Below are positions 6,643-14,040 of a DNA stretch of 22,547 nt, piece after piece; the stretch's first letter is position 1; each line of letters opens with the position of its first letter. The notes under the pieces are model-generated. The model saw only the letters and a list, made by a program, of their open reading frames with translations. It was not told the origin of the DNA and did no database searches. Source of the stretch: UBA940 sp964464465 (lineage in GTDB: Bacteria; Bacteroidota; Bacteroidia; Bacteroidales; Rikenellaceae). The stretch is taken from contig CAYXGF010000028.1 in NCBI GenBank assembly GCA_964464465.1, positions 1 through 22,547 on the forward strand. Reading direction: 5' to 3'. Position numbers and translations under genes: made by a program.

Positions 6643-7017
6643 ATGAGCAACAGGTTGGGGTTGGACGGAATAACTATCTCATACCATCCGTTCGACTATG
6701 CGCCGATTCCCGATTCGGAAGCAGCGAGACTGGGCGCCGACCCTGCCAATACATTTCCGGAGAAGAACCCGTACAAGGTGCACGAAACTTTGTACTACGG
6801 CGACGGGACAAGTGAGCCGCGCGTAGCGACGCTGCCTTTAATTTATGTCGTTTGGCCATACGACGGCAGGATTGTGCCTGACAGCATCGAACACAAAATA
6901 GACTACGACGTCTTTATCCCCCGCCATGACTCGCGCATATCCAAAAACGGTTTTAGCGAAGAGGCTTTGAGTATTCTGCACAAAGAAATCCAAAAATTAG
7001 CCAAGAGCGCTGAGTAA
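6643..7017 (+). pseudogene. Truncated, frameshifted partial copy of the upstream lipoprotein gene
   Basis: 124 codons are open, from MSNRLGLDGITISYHP to KLAKSAE. They match residues about 168-280 of the preceding lipoprotein almost exactly, but the signal peptide, regulatory-like domain and zincin-like domain are absent. Just upstream, another frame reads RYLNDEQQV (6627-6653), which aligns with RFYPKNRKQL of the full gene. A frameshift or small deletion near 6650-6660 therefore separates the two. In the main frame a TGA (6637-6639) blocks extension. The stretch TGCACATCC at 6613 resembles the lipobox TGTACATCC of the full gene, a possible relic. It is most likely a non-functional fragment, though a short cytoplasmic protein cannot be excluded. 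Confidence 0.7.
6677..6837 (+). repeat. 161-bp direct repeat, second copy
   Basis: Identical base for base to 5190-5350 at an offset of 1487. It forms the core of the truncated copy. Downstream similarity drops in clusters (for example 6838-6885), as expected for recombination or gene conversion between paralogues. Confidence 0.9.
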
Positions 7018-7092
7018 CCGAAAAACAGCACCCGCTCTCATACCGGCACAGACCGGATTTACAGCCGGTAACTGCGTAGAATACTGATTCTT

Positions 7093-7143
7093 CGGGCCGC
7101 AGCCTTGCGACAGCGGAGTTCGCTGTCGCAAGGTTGCGGCCCG
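7093..7143. repeat. Long GC-rich hairpin (23-bp stem)
   Basis: The arms 7093-7115 and 7121-7143 pair along 23 bp with one G-T wobble around the 5-base loop GAGTT. No T tract follows on either strand. The 5' arm begins GGGCCGCAGCCT, similar to the GGGCCGGAGCCT of the hairpin at 4391. The two hairpins bracket the lipoprotein locus. It could be a REP-like element or a transcript-end stabiliser. Confidence 0.65.
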
Positions 7144-7225
7144 CGCGGTTGTATGGCGAAACCACAATATTTCAAGTGATGAAAAAGCAGAATGGTTTTC
7201 GGGAGTGCAGCAGGCGGTCCTTTTA

Positions 7226-7260
7226 AAAAGTCGCCCCGTATTTCGGATGAAATACGGGGC
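7226..7260 (-). terminator. Rho-independent terminator of prfA-pyrF
   Basis: On the minus strand, a perfect 12-bp stem (7260-7249 with 7244-7233, GCCCCGTATTTC) with a 4-base loop is followed by GACTTTTTAAAA. It lies about 70 bases after the pyrF stop and has the form of an intrinsic terminator. Confidence 0.75.
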
Positions 7261-7326
7261 AATATTTACGGATTCTAACCTTGCAATCGGTCAATATGCT
7301 GTACGTATCATGCCGAACAACGGAGA

Positions 7327-8154
7327 TTATCTGGGCAGATACTTATCCAGCAACTCGCTCATGCGGGTCTGCATCTCACGGGCCGCAGAAGCAGCGGCCT
7401 GAGCGAAGCTCTCGCCGCCCGAGGCGTAAATGATTCCGCGCGAGGAGTTGACCAGCAGGCCGCACCGTGCATTCATACCGAACCGGGCGACATCGTCGAG
7501 ACTTCCGCCCTGCGCTCCGACACCGGGAACAAGCAGAAAATGCTCCGGAACTATTTTCCTGACGGATGCAAGCATCTCGGCACGCGTGGCCCCGACCACA
7601 TACATCGTATTGTCGGCGGTTCCCCACATGCTCGACTTACGCAGGACATGGCTGTACAGCGGTTCTCCGTCAGCCATAGGCATGGTCTCGAAATCATCGG
7701 CACTGGGATTCGACGTCAGGGCGAGCAGAACGCTCCAACGGTTTTCATATTTCAGGAACGGCTCAGCCGTATCGCGTCCCATATATGGAGACAGAGTCAC
7801 CGCATCCGCCAAATCGCTCTCGAAGAACGCGCGTGCATACATGGCCGAAGTATTTCCTATGTCGCCGCGCTTGGCATCGGCGATGATGAATATGTCCGGA
7901 TACCGCTCCCTGATATAACGGCACGTAGATTCGAAATCCTCCATGCCCCGGCTTCCGCGCTCCTCATAGAACGCCAGATTGGGTTTGTAACATACGGTAT
8001 ACGGAGCCGTGGCGTCGATTATCGCTCTGTTGAACCGCATGACTGCATCGTCGCCCGACAGATGCGACGGTATCTTGCGGATGTCCGTATCGAGACCTAC
8101 GCACAGAAAACTGCGCTTGGCCATTATATTGTCGAAAAGCTGCTGTGATGTCAT
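7327..8154 (-). CDS. pyrF: Orotidine 5'-phosphate decarboxylase
   Basis: A 275-residue type 2 OMP decarboxylase that makes UMP in the last step of pyrimidine synthesis. Residues 16-22 (FLCVGLD) and YKPNLAFYE are typical. The catalytic block is IADAKRGDIGNTS with Asp93, Lys95 and Asp98. VTLSPYMGRDTAEPF and LLVPGVGAQGG complete the phosphate and base site. Length fits the longer type 2 form. It lies 30 bases after prfA on the same strand, and the shared terminator at 7226-7260 supports a two-gene operon. Confidence 0.95.
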   Translation of the reverse strand: MTSQQLFDNIMAKRSFLCVGLDTDIRKIPSHLSGDDAVMRFNRAIIDATAPYTVCYKPNLAFYEERGSRGMEDFESTCRYIRERYPDIFIIADAKRGDIGNTSAMYARAFFESDLADAVTLSPYMGRDTAEPFLKYENRWSVLLALTSNPSADDFETMPMADGEPLYSHVLRKSSMWGTADNTMYVVGATRAEMLASVRKIVPEHFLLVPGVGAQGGSLDDVARFGMNARCGLLVNSSRGIIYASGGESFAQAAASAAREMQTRMSELLDKYLPR

Positions 8155-8184
8155 ATTTTCAGGCCTCCACGTTAGCTGTATCCG

Positions 8185-9276
8185 TTAGAATTTATCCTCG
8201 CTCTCTTTCAGACGCTCTGCATTTTCGGACACTATCAGGTGGTCTATGCAGTCCTGAATGTCGCCATCCATGAAAGCGCCCAGATTATATATGGTATAGT
8301 TTATACGGTGGTCGGTCACACGCCCCTGCGGATAGTTGTATGTGCGAATCTTGGCACTGCGGTCGCCTGTCGAGACCATAGTCTTGCGCTTCGACGCAAT
8401 CTCGTCCAGATATTTCTGATATTCGAGATTGAAGATTCGCGTCCGGAGCTCTTCGAGGGCCTTGTCGAAGTTTTTGAGCTGCGACTTCTGGTCCTGACAC
8501 TGCACCACGATTCCGGTGGGGATGTGCGTAAGACGAATCGCCGAATAGGTCGTGTTCACGCTCTGCCCTCCGGGGCCCGACGCACAGAACGTATCCTTGC
8601 GGATATCGTTCATGTTCAGTTCGATGTCGAACTCCTCGGCCTCGGGAAGCACCGCAACGGAAGCCGCCGAAGTATGCACCCTGCCCTGAGTCTCGGTCTG
8701 CGGCACGCGCTGCACGCGGTGCACGCCCGACTCGTATTTGAGCACTCCGTACACACCCGTACCGGAGACTTTGAGCACAACCTCCTTGTATCCGCCGGCA
8801 GCGCCCTCGCTCTCGGAATTTATCTCGTACTTCCAGCCGCGGTTCTCGATATAACGGGTGTACATGCGCAGCAGGTCGCCTGCGAAGATGGCAGCCTCGT
8901 CGCCGCCCGTACCGCCGCGGATTTCGAGTATCGCATTCTTGTCATCCTGCGGGTCCTTGGGGATGAGCAGCAGTTTAATCTCCTCTTCGAGGTTTTCCAG
9001 AAACGGTTCGAGCTCGGCAACCTCGGCGCGCGCCATCTCGCGGAACTCTTCGTCCTTCTCGTTGACCAGCACATCCTTGGCCTCCTGCAAGTTGTTATAC
9101 GCAGTACGGTATTTCTCGCTGGCCTCTATGATGGGTTGCAGCTCCTTGTATTCCTTGTTGAGCGTCACGAAACGCTTCATGTCCGAGAGCACATCCGGAT
9201 CGGTCATCTGCCTGCTGATATCCTCGTATTTGGATTTCAGACCGTCGAGCTTGCTCAAAATTATGTTATCAGCCAT
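8185..9276 (-). CDS. prfA: Peptide chain release factor 1
   Basis: A 363-residue class I release factor for UAA and UAG. The stop-codon reading tripeptide is PQT (192-194, in RVPQTETQGRVHTS), the PxT form of RF1 rather than the SPF form of RF2. The peptidyl-hydrolysis motif GGQ is at 236-238 (SGPGGQSVNTT). The N-terminal helical domain and the GGTGGDEAAIFA stretch are intact. It has its own promoter (9296-9327), heads the operon with pyrF and is divergent from xseA. Confidence 0.97.
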   Translation of the reverse strand: MADNIILSKLDGLKSKYEDISRQMTDPDVLSDMKRFVTLNKEYKELQPIIEASEKYRTAYNNLQEAKDVLVNEKDEEFREMARAEVAELEPFLENLEEEIKLLLIPKDPQDDKNAILEIRGGTGGDEAAIFAGDLLRMYTRYIENRGWKYEINSESEGAAGGYKEVVLKVSGTGVYGVLKYESGVHRVQRVPQTETQGRVHTSAASVAVLPEAEEFDIELNMNDIRKDTFCASGPGGQSVNTTYSAIRLTHIPTGIVVQCQDQKSQLKNFDKALEELRTRIFNLEYQKYLDEIASKRKTMVSTGDRSAKIRTYNYPQGRVTDHRINYTIYNLGAFMDGDIQDCIDHLIVSENAERLKESEDKF

Positions 9277-9295
9277 AATGCTTTTTATTTTACGG

Positions 9296-9327
9296 CAAAA
9301 ATACGAAAATAAAAGTCAAGCGCCAAA
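9296..9327 (-). promoter_or_regulatory. prfA promoter (-33 TTTG, -7 TATTTTTG)
   Basis: On the minus strand, TTTG (9327-9324), 20 bases and TATTTTTG (9303-9296) give a full consensus promoter. The predicted start lies about 15 bases before the prfA ATG. Confidence 0.7.
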
Positions 9328-9331
9328 CCCG

Positions 9332-9362
9332 TTGCAGGTTTAAGGGCATTTTATTATTTTTG
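9332..9362 (+). promoter_or_regulatory. xseA promoter very close to the start codon
   Basis: TTG (9332-9334), 20 bases and TATTTTTG (9355-9362) match the Bacteroidetes promoter. Only seven bases separate the -7 element from the xseA ATG (9370), so the transcript should be leaderless or nearly so. Confidence 0.65.
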
Positions 9363-9369
9363 CCTGCGT

Positions 9370-10698
9370 ATGGACTCAGGCTCGCACATATCGCTGCTCG
9401 CGCTCCAAAGAGCGATTCAGGGCGCACTGACCGATGCTTTCGCGCTTCCCGTGTGGGTGTCGGCCGAGATTTCGGAGCTGAAAGTCAATGCAGGCTCCGG
9501 ACACTGCTACATGGAACTTGTCGAGAAGGGAGGGCCCGACTCGATTCCGCAGGCGCGGTGCAGCGCCGTGATATGGCGTTCGCGCTTCGCATCCCTGGCG
9601 GCATATTTCAAACTCGAAACAGGCAGCGACCTCTCGGCCGGTCTGAAAGTCCTGTTCAAGGCCAGCGTCAGCTACCACCCGCTGTACGGACTGTCGCTGA
9701 CGGTCCTGGACATAGACCCGGCATACACGCTCGGCGACTGGCAGCAGCAGAAACTGCAAACCATAGCCATGCTGCAAAAGGAGGGCGTGTTCGAAATGAA
9801 CCGGCAGTGCTTCCTGCCGCCCGACGCACTCCGCATAGCGGTGGTTTCGTCCGCGACGGCAGCCGGATACCAGGACTTCTGCAAACAGATTCTGGCAAGC
9901 GGATTCGGATTCCGCACGGAACTGTTCGACGCATTCGTACAGGGACACGGCGCGGAGGACTCCGTCGTCTCGGCACTGGAACGCATAGCGGAAAGGTGCG
10001 ACGATTTCGACGCCGTAGCCATAATACGCGGCGGAGGCTCGCAGAGCGACCTGTCATGCTTCAACTCCTACCGGCTGTGCAGCCATGTGGCACAGTTCCC
10101 CCTGCCCGTCCTCACAGGCATAGGACACGACAAGGACACGAGCGTCACCGACATGGTGGCATACCGGGCACTCAAAACCCCGACGGCAGTCGCGGCGTTT
10201 CTCATCGACCGCATATCCGAACAGGACGCCCTGCTTGACACCATCCTGGCCTCGCTTGCAGACAGGGCCGGGACAACCCTGCGCACGGCATGCTCCCGGA
10301 CGGACAATGCGGCAATGCGGCTGCGGCTGCTCTGCGGCGAGATGACACGGAACCTCGAAATCCGGCTCGAAAGGCTCGCTGCCAGAACCGGCAGGCTCTC
10401 GCAGACATGCCTCGCAAGCAGCGCCATGAAGGTCGATATGGCCGAAAAGCGGCTCAGGGTAAGCCTGCAAACGCTTCTGAGCCGTGAAAACGAACGTCTG
10501 CTGACACTCCGTAAAAGAGCGGACATGCACCGTGTGGAAAACATCCTCTCGTTAGGATTCGCAATCGTCAGAGACTCGCACGGCGCGATATACGACGCGG
10601 ACAAGACCTCTCCGGAACAGGAGATAGAAATAACCCTGGCGCGCGGCATGCTGCGTGCGAAAATTACGGACAATGGAAAAAAACATGACATACAGTGA
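9370..10698 (+). CDS. xseA: Exodeoxyribonuclease VII large subunit
   Basis: The 442-residue large subunit of the XseAB single-strand exonuclease, used in mismatch repair and clearance of damaged DNA. The OB-fold occupies about residues 6-118 (ISLLALQRAIQGAL, VWVSAEISELKVN, GHCYMELVEK). The catalytic domain follows, with SSATAAGYQDF, AIIRGGGSQSDL and PVLTGIGHDKDTSVTDMVA. A long helical, coiled-coil-rich C-terminal part binds the small subunit. The start at 9370 keeps the usual short N terminus before ISLLAL and places the ATG seven bases after a -7 element. The 3' end overlaps xseB. Confidence 0.95.
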   Translation: MDSGSHISLLALQRAIQGALTDAFALPVWVSAEISELKVNAGSGHCYMELVEKGGPDSIPQARCSAVIWRSRFASLAAYFKLETGSDLSAGLKVLFKASVSYHPLYGLSLTVLDIDPAYTLGDWQQQKLQTIAMLQKEGVFEMNRQCFLPPDALRIAVVSSATAAGYQDFCKQILASGFGFRTELFDAFVQGHGAEDSVVSALERIAERCDDFDAVAIIRGGGSQSDLSCFNSYRLCSHVAQFPLPVLTGIGHDKDTSVTDMVAYRALKTPTAVAAFLIDRISEQDALLDTILASLADRAGTTLRTACSRTDNAAMRLRLLCGEMTRNLEIRLERLAARTGRLSQTCLASSAMKVDMAEKRLRVSLQTLLSRENERLLTLRKRADMHRVENILSLGFAIVRDSHGAIYDADKTSPEQEIEITLARGMLRAKITDNGKKHDIQ

Positions 10699-10867
10699 GG
10701 CAATGGCCGAAGTGGAGGCCATACTCGCAGGATTCGAAAGCGGCGACATGGATGTGGACCGCCTCAGCGCCGAGGTGAAACGGGCGACCGAACTTATAAA
10801 GTTCTGCAAGGCGCGGCTCGGCAAGGCGGAGAAGGATGTTGCCAGGATACTCGACGACAAGAAGTAG
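10673..10867 (+). CDS. xseB: Exodeoxyribonuclease VII small subunit
   Basis: 64 residues from the ATG at 10673 (MEKNMTYSEAMAEVEAIL). This small helical protein binds the large subunit's helical arm. MTYSEAMAEVEAILAGFESG and the helix LIKFCKARLGKAEKDV are characteristic of XseB. The gene overlaps the end of xseA by 26 bases in another frame, as is common for this pair. An alternative start at 10685 is possible, and an upstream in-frame start at 10655 seems too early. Three bases separate it from the next gene. Confidence 0.92.
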   Translation: MEKNMTYSEAMAEVEAILAGFESGDMDVDRLSAEVKRATELIKFCKARLGKAEKDVARILDDKK

Positions 10868-10870
10868 AAG

Positions 10871-11665
10871 ATGAAAAGATTCATAAAATTCATGCTCGGG
10901 GCCGTACCCCGCCCCGTACTGCAACGCATGGCTTCGTGGGCCGTGCCGGTAGCGGGACTCCTATACAGAGGCTCCGGCCGGCTGTGTCCGATATGCGGTG
11001 CCGAATACCGCGACTTCATGCCCTACGGCTACGTCACCTCGCGTTCCAACGCACTGTGTCCCAGCTGTCTGTCGCTCGAACGGCACCGTCTGCTATGGCT
11101 GTACCTGACACACCGTACCGACATGTTCGACTCCCGCCCCTCGATACTGCATATCGCACCGGAGGTATGTCTGATGCGCCGTCTGAAAAAAATCTACTCC
11201 GGTCAGTACGGCAGCCGTTACGTAACGGCCGATTTGGAATCGCCGCTTGCCGACGTAAAACTCGACGTGCAGCGCATGCCGCTTGCCGACGAGAGTTTCG
11301 ACGTCATATTCTGCAACCATATTCTGGAACACGTCGAGGACGACCGCCTGGCGATGCGCGAAATGTACAGAGTGATGCGCAGCGGCGGCTGGGGCGTGAT
11401 GCTCTCTCCGGTTGACCTATCCCTGGAACACACCTTCGAGGACGACTCCATCACCGACCCCGCGGAGCGCACCCGCATATTCGGCCAGTACGACCACCGG
11501 CGCAATTACGGGCGCGACTATGCCGAACGTCTCTCCGAAGCCGGGTTCGAGGTCGAAGAGATAGACTACGCCGCCCGCTTCTCCGAGTCGGAACGTCTGA
11601 TGTACGGTCTCCGCAGCGACGAGATACTCTACATAGTAAGAAAGAAGCGGCCGTCTATTTCCTGA
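10871..11665 (+). CDS. Class I SAM-dependent methyltransferase with N-terminal four-cysteine motif
   Basis: 264 residues. Residues 39-66 hold CPIC...CPSC (C39, C42, C63, C66), a probable zinc ribbon. The methyltransferase type 11 domain follows. Motif I is replaced by LHIAPE (93-98). VTADLESPLADVKLDVQRM precedes the conserved MPLADESFDVIFCNHILEHV. RVMRSGGWGVM and the RRNYGRDYAERLSEAGF tail fit a family often found near glycosyltransferase or cell-surface genes. The substrate is not known from sequence. It starts three bases after xseB and its 3' end overlaps the convergent membrane-protein gene by 11 bases. Confidence 0.82.
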   Translation: MKRFIKFMLGAVPRPVLQRMASWAVPVAGLLYRGSGRLCPICGAEYRDFMPYGYVTSRSNALCPSCLSLERHRLLWLYLTHRTDMFDSRPSILHIAPEVCLMRRLKKIYSGQYGSRYVTADLESPLADVKLDVQRMPLADESFDVIFCNHILEHVEDDRLAMREMYRVMRSGGWGVMLSPVDLSLEHTFEDDSITDPAERTRIFGQYDHRRNYGRDYAERLSEAGFEVEEIDYAARFSESERLMYGLRSDEILYIVRKKRPSIS

Positions 11666-12074
11666 CAGCCGCAATCAGCCGGCGCAGACGTCCGGACAGA
11701 TGTATCAGAACGGCCGCGGACATTACAAGTCCGGCCGCATAATGCCACATGCCGACATGAGAGGCATCTCCGGCAAACAGAGACGCCAGACCGGAAACGG
11801 ACACACAGACGAAAAGAGTCGACAGCAGCAGCGTAATCCTGCTTTTGGAACCCAGGCCGTTCTTGAACAGGCCCTTATACCAACCTTTATGGGCATTCAC
11901 GTGCGAGGCGACCAGCACAGAGAACACCGCCACGAGGATGACATGCGCCGCAACCCAGCACTGCCGCACTCCAAACGCTTCGCCGTGACCGGCCGCATGC
12001 AGCGCCACACCGGATACGGCCGACGCAAGAAACGCCGGGATGAGTGCGATATCGACAGCAAAAATCCTTTTCAT
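11655..12074 (-). CDS. Small four-helix membrane protein, DUF4405/cytochrome b561-like
   Basis: 139 residues with four hydrophobic segments (about 5-25, 40-60, 80-100 and 108-128). Histidines lie near the membrane in the first, second and fourth segments (ALHAAGH, AAHVILVAVFSVLVASH, WHYAAG with VLIHLSGR). This spacing resembles small b-type cytochromes of the DUF4405 group, so heme binding is plausible but not shown. It starts three bases after manC and is probably translated from the same transcript, an odd pairing. It converges on the methyltransferase gene with an 11-base overlap. Confidence 0.7.
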   Translation of the reverse strand: MKRIFAVDIALIPAFLASAVSGVALHAAGHGEAFGVRQCWVAAHVILVAVFSVLVASHVNAHKGWYKGLFKNGLGSKSRITLLLSTLFVCVSVSGLASLFAGDASHVGMWHYAAGLVMSAAVLIHLSGRLRRLIAAVRK

Positions 12075-12077
12075 TGG

Positions 12078-13151
12078 CTACAAATAACGGCCGCCGTTCT
12101 CGTCGGTTTTAAGGCGCATGGTAAAGGCCTTGATGTCGCCTTCCCGCTCTCTGGGGCATATCAGCAGCACGTCATCCGTATCAACGACTATATAGTCCTC
12201 CATACCGTCGATGACGGCGAGTTTTCCTTCCGGAACGTTCACAAGGCACCCCGACGTGTTTTCCATTATCGCACGGCCGCCGACGACATTGCCGGCAGCG
12301 TCCTTGTCCATGGTCTGATAGAGCGAATGCCACGTTCCCATATCGCTCCACCCGAAACTGCTGGGACGCACATACACGTTGTCGGCTTTCTCTATAACGC
12401 CGTAGTCGATGGATATGGCACGGCACTCGGGATATATATCCTCTATCACGGCCGGCTCCGCGCCTGTGCCGAACTGCTCGGCATGTGCGCTGAACTGCGC
12501 GTACAGCTCGGGAAGATGACGGCGGATGGCATCCATTATGGTCCGCACCTCCCAGACGAAGATTCCGGAGTTCCAGAAGAATTCGCCGCTGGCGATAAAC
12601 GCGCGCGCCATCTGCTCGTCAGGTTTCTCGGTGAATGTCTTGACCTTGCCTATAGCCGTGCGGTCCGTAACCTGAATATATCCGTATCCGGTGTCGGGAC
12701 GTGTCGGAGCGATGCCGATAGTCATCATGGTGTGCGACGAGGCTGCGAAATCGACACACTCGGAAATGGCGGTCACAAAACTCCTCTCGTCGAGAATCAG
12801 ATGGTCCGACGGAGCCACTATCATCACCGCATCCGGGTCCTTGGCCGCAAGGCGGAATGCGGCGTATGCGATGCACGGAGCCGTATTGCGGCCCACCGGT
12901 TCGCAGAGAATCTGCTCGGGAGCCAGCTCGGGTATGTGCGAGAGCACAAGGTCGCGGTAAGCAGCATTGGTGACCACGAGGAAGTTCTCCGGAGGAACGA
13001 TTCTGGCAAAACGCTCGAACGTCATGCGTATGAACGATTTGCCGGTTCCCAGGATATCCAGAAACTGTTTGGGCATGACCTGTCTGCTCAGAGGCCAGAA
13101 ACGCAATCCCACGCCGCCGGCCATTATGACACAATATTTGTTACTTTCCAT
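12078..13151 (-). CDS. manC: Mannose-1-phosphate guanylyltransferase
   Basis: A 357-residue nucleotidyltransferase that makes GDP-mannose from mannose-1-phosphate and GTP for glycans and GDP-fucose. The N-terminal signature IMAGGVGLRFWPLSR followed by MPKQFLDI is the pyrophosphorylase motif. VAPSDHLI holds the metal-binding Asp. FTEKPD, FWNSGIFVW and FGWSDMGTW are family blocks. There is no C-terminal phosphomannose isomerase domain, so it is the short monofunctional form. I chose the ATG at 13151 because the frame stays open far upstream only as a shadow of pssA. A -7 element lies 45 bases upstream, divergent from pssA. Confidence 0.93.
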   Translation of the reverse strand: MESNKYCVIMAGGVGLRFWPLSRQVMPKQFLDILGTGKSFIRMTFERFARIVPPENFLVVTNAAYRDLVLSHIPELAPEQILCEPVGRNTAPCIAYAAFRLAAKDPDAVMIVAPSDHLILDERSFVTAISECVDFAASSHTMMTIGIAPTRPDTGYGYIQVTDRTAIGKVKTFTEKPDEQMARAFIASGEFFWNSGIFVWEVRTIMDAIRRHLPELYAQFSAHAEQFGTGAEPAVIEDIYPECRAISIDYGVIEKADNVYVRPSSFGWSDMGTWHSLYQTMDKDAAGNVVGGRAIMENTSGCLVNVPEGKLAVIDGMEDYIVVDTDDVLLICPREREGDIKAFTMRLKTDENGGRYL

Positions 13152-13195
13152 ATGTTTATATTCCGTTGGCTTGCCGTTTGAATCGCAAGCATAGA

Positions 13196-13203
13196 CAAAT
13201 ATA
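13196..13203 (-). promoter_or_regulatory. manC -7 element TATATTTG
   Basis: The minus strand carries TATATTTG, a perfect TAnnTTTG match 44 bases before the manC ATG. The -33 region is poor. It is arranged back to back with the pssA -7 element at 13226-13233. Confidence 0.5.
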
Positions 13204-13225
13204 GTGATATTCTTTGAAAAAACGC

Positions 13226-13233
13226 TAACTTTG
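13226..13233 (+). promoter_or_regulatory. pssA -7 element TAACTTTG
   Basis: TAACTTTG lies 24 bases before the pssA ATG. The octamer is the same as those before purE, ald and the porin gene. No consensus -33 is seen at the usual distance. Confidence 0.55.
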
Positions 13234-13257
13234 TCTCCGAAATTAAATTCGCGCGAC

Positions 13258-13974
13258 ATGAAGATAAAAATGTTCACCGTACCGAACCTTCTGACGCTCT
13301 GCAACCTCATTTGCGGAATCATGGCACTGCTGTTTGCCGTCGAGGGGAAACCGCTGTATATAAGTTTCTTTCTAATTGCGGCGGCGGCCCTGTTCGACTT
13401 TGCGGACGGCGCCGCGGCGCGTCTTCTCGGACAATACTCGGACATAGGCGTACAGCTCGACTCGCTTGCCGACATGGTGAGCTTCGGCGCCGCACCTTCG
13501 GCCATCGCCCTGTGCATGTACCGTGACGCAAGCAGCATATGGGGCGCGCCCGACGCGCTCGGATATGCGACACTGCTCATAGCGGCGTTCTCCGCCCTGC
13601 GTCTGGCGCGGTTCAACATCGACACGGAGCAAAAAGACGAGTTCATCGGACTGCCCACTCCCGCCTGCGCACTCTTCTTCGCGGGGCTTGGATACGCATT
13701 CTCGAAAGGCGAAATATTTCCACTGCGGGAGACGCTTCTTGCCCTGTCGGCGGTAATGGCCGTTCTGCTCATATCTCCAATACGGATGTTCTCTCTCAAA
13801 TTCCACAACTTCGGATGGCGCGACAACGCCCTGCGATACTGTTTCCTGGCAGCCGCAGCCGCACTGCTCATTGTGCTGGGCATCGGCGCCGTACCGGCCG
13901 TAATAGGTCTCTACATCGCCGTATCCGCCGTGCGCGCGGCCGCCTGCCGCGGCAAAGAGAGGGCCGGACAGTGA
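13258..13974 (+). CDS. pssA: CDP-diacylglycerol-serine O-phosphatidyltransferase
   Basis: A 238-residue integral membrane enzyme that makes phosphatidylserine, the precursor of phosphatidylethanolamine. The CDP-alcohol phosphotransferase motif is complete: D50-G51, A54-R55, G64, D68, D72 (FADGAAARLLG, SDIGVQLDSLAD). The N terminus KMFTVPNLLTLCNLICG is typical of PssA, and SFGAAPSAIA and ALRLARFNI follow. Several membrane segments run to the end. The ATG at 13258 was preferred over an earlier frame-open codon at 13204, because it follows the -7 element and fits the family length. The porin gene downstream has its own -7 element. Confidence 0.94.
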   Translation: MKIKMFTVPNLLTLCNLICGIMALLFAVEGKPLYISFFLIAAAALFDFADGAAARLLGQYSDIGVQLDSLADMVSFGAAPSAIALCMYRDASSIWGAPDALGYATLLIAAFSALRLARFNIDTEQKDEFIGLPTPACALFFAGLGYAFSKGEIFPLRETLLALSAVMAVLLISPIRMFSLKFHNFGWRDNALRYCFLAAAAALLIVLGIGAVPAVIGLYIAVSAVRAAACRGKERAGQ

Positions 13975-13979
13975 CACCG

Positions 13980-14012
13980 TTGAGAGTCATTTGAAAAAAT
14001 ATATTAACTTTG
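13980..14012 (+). promoter_or_regulatory. Porin gene promoter (TTG, -7 TAACTTTG)
   Basis: TTG (13980-13982), 22 bases and TAACTTTG (14005-14012) lie 28 bases before the porin ATG at 14041. The spacing is slightly long but acceptable. Confidence 0.5.
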
Positions 14013-14040
14013 CATCCTGTTGATTCAATCACTCCAAACC

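Larger units (their letters stand above)
7018..7326. other. Intergenic region with two strong hairpins
   Basis: No gene is supported in these 309 bases. They contain a long GC-rich hairpin (7093-7143) and the pyrF terminator (7226-7260). The first lies just after the broken lipoprotein copy; the second belongs to the minus-strand operon that follows. Confidence 0.6.

Noticed and set aside
8239..9312. 357-codon plus-strand open frame opposite prfA
   Set aside because: It is antisense to a complete release factor gene; there is no family match and no promoter.
13152..13883. Long upstream extension of the manC frame (to 601 codons)
   Set aside because: It lies antisense to pssA, has no family-like sequence, and manC's conserved N terminus starts at the ATG at 13151.
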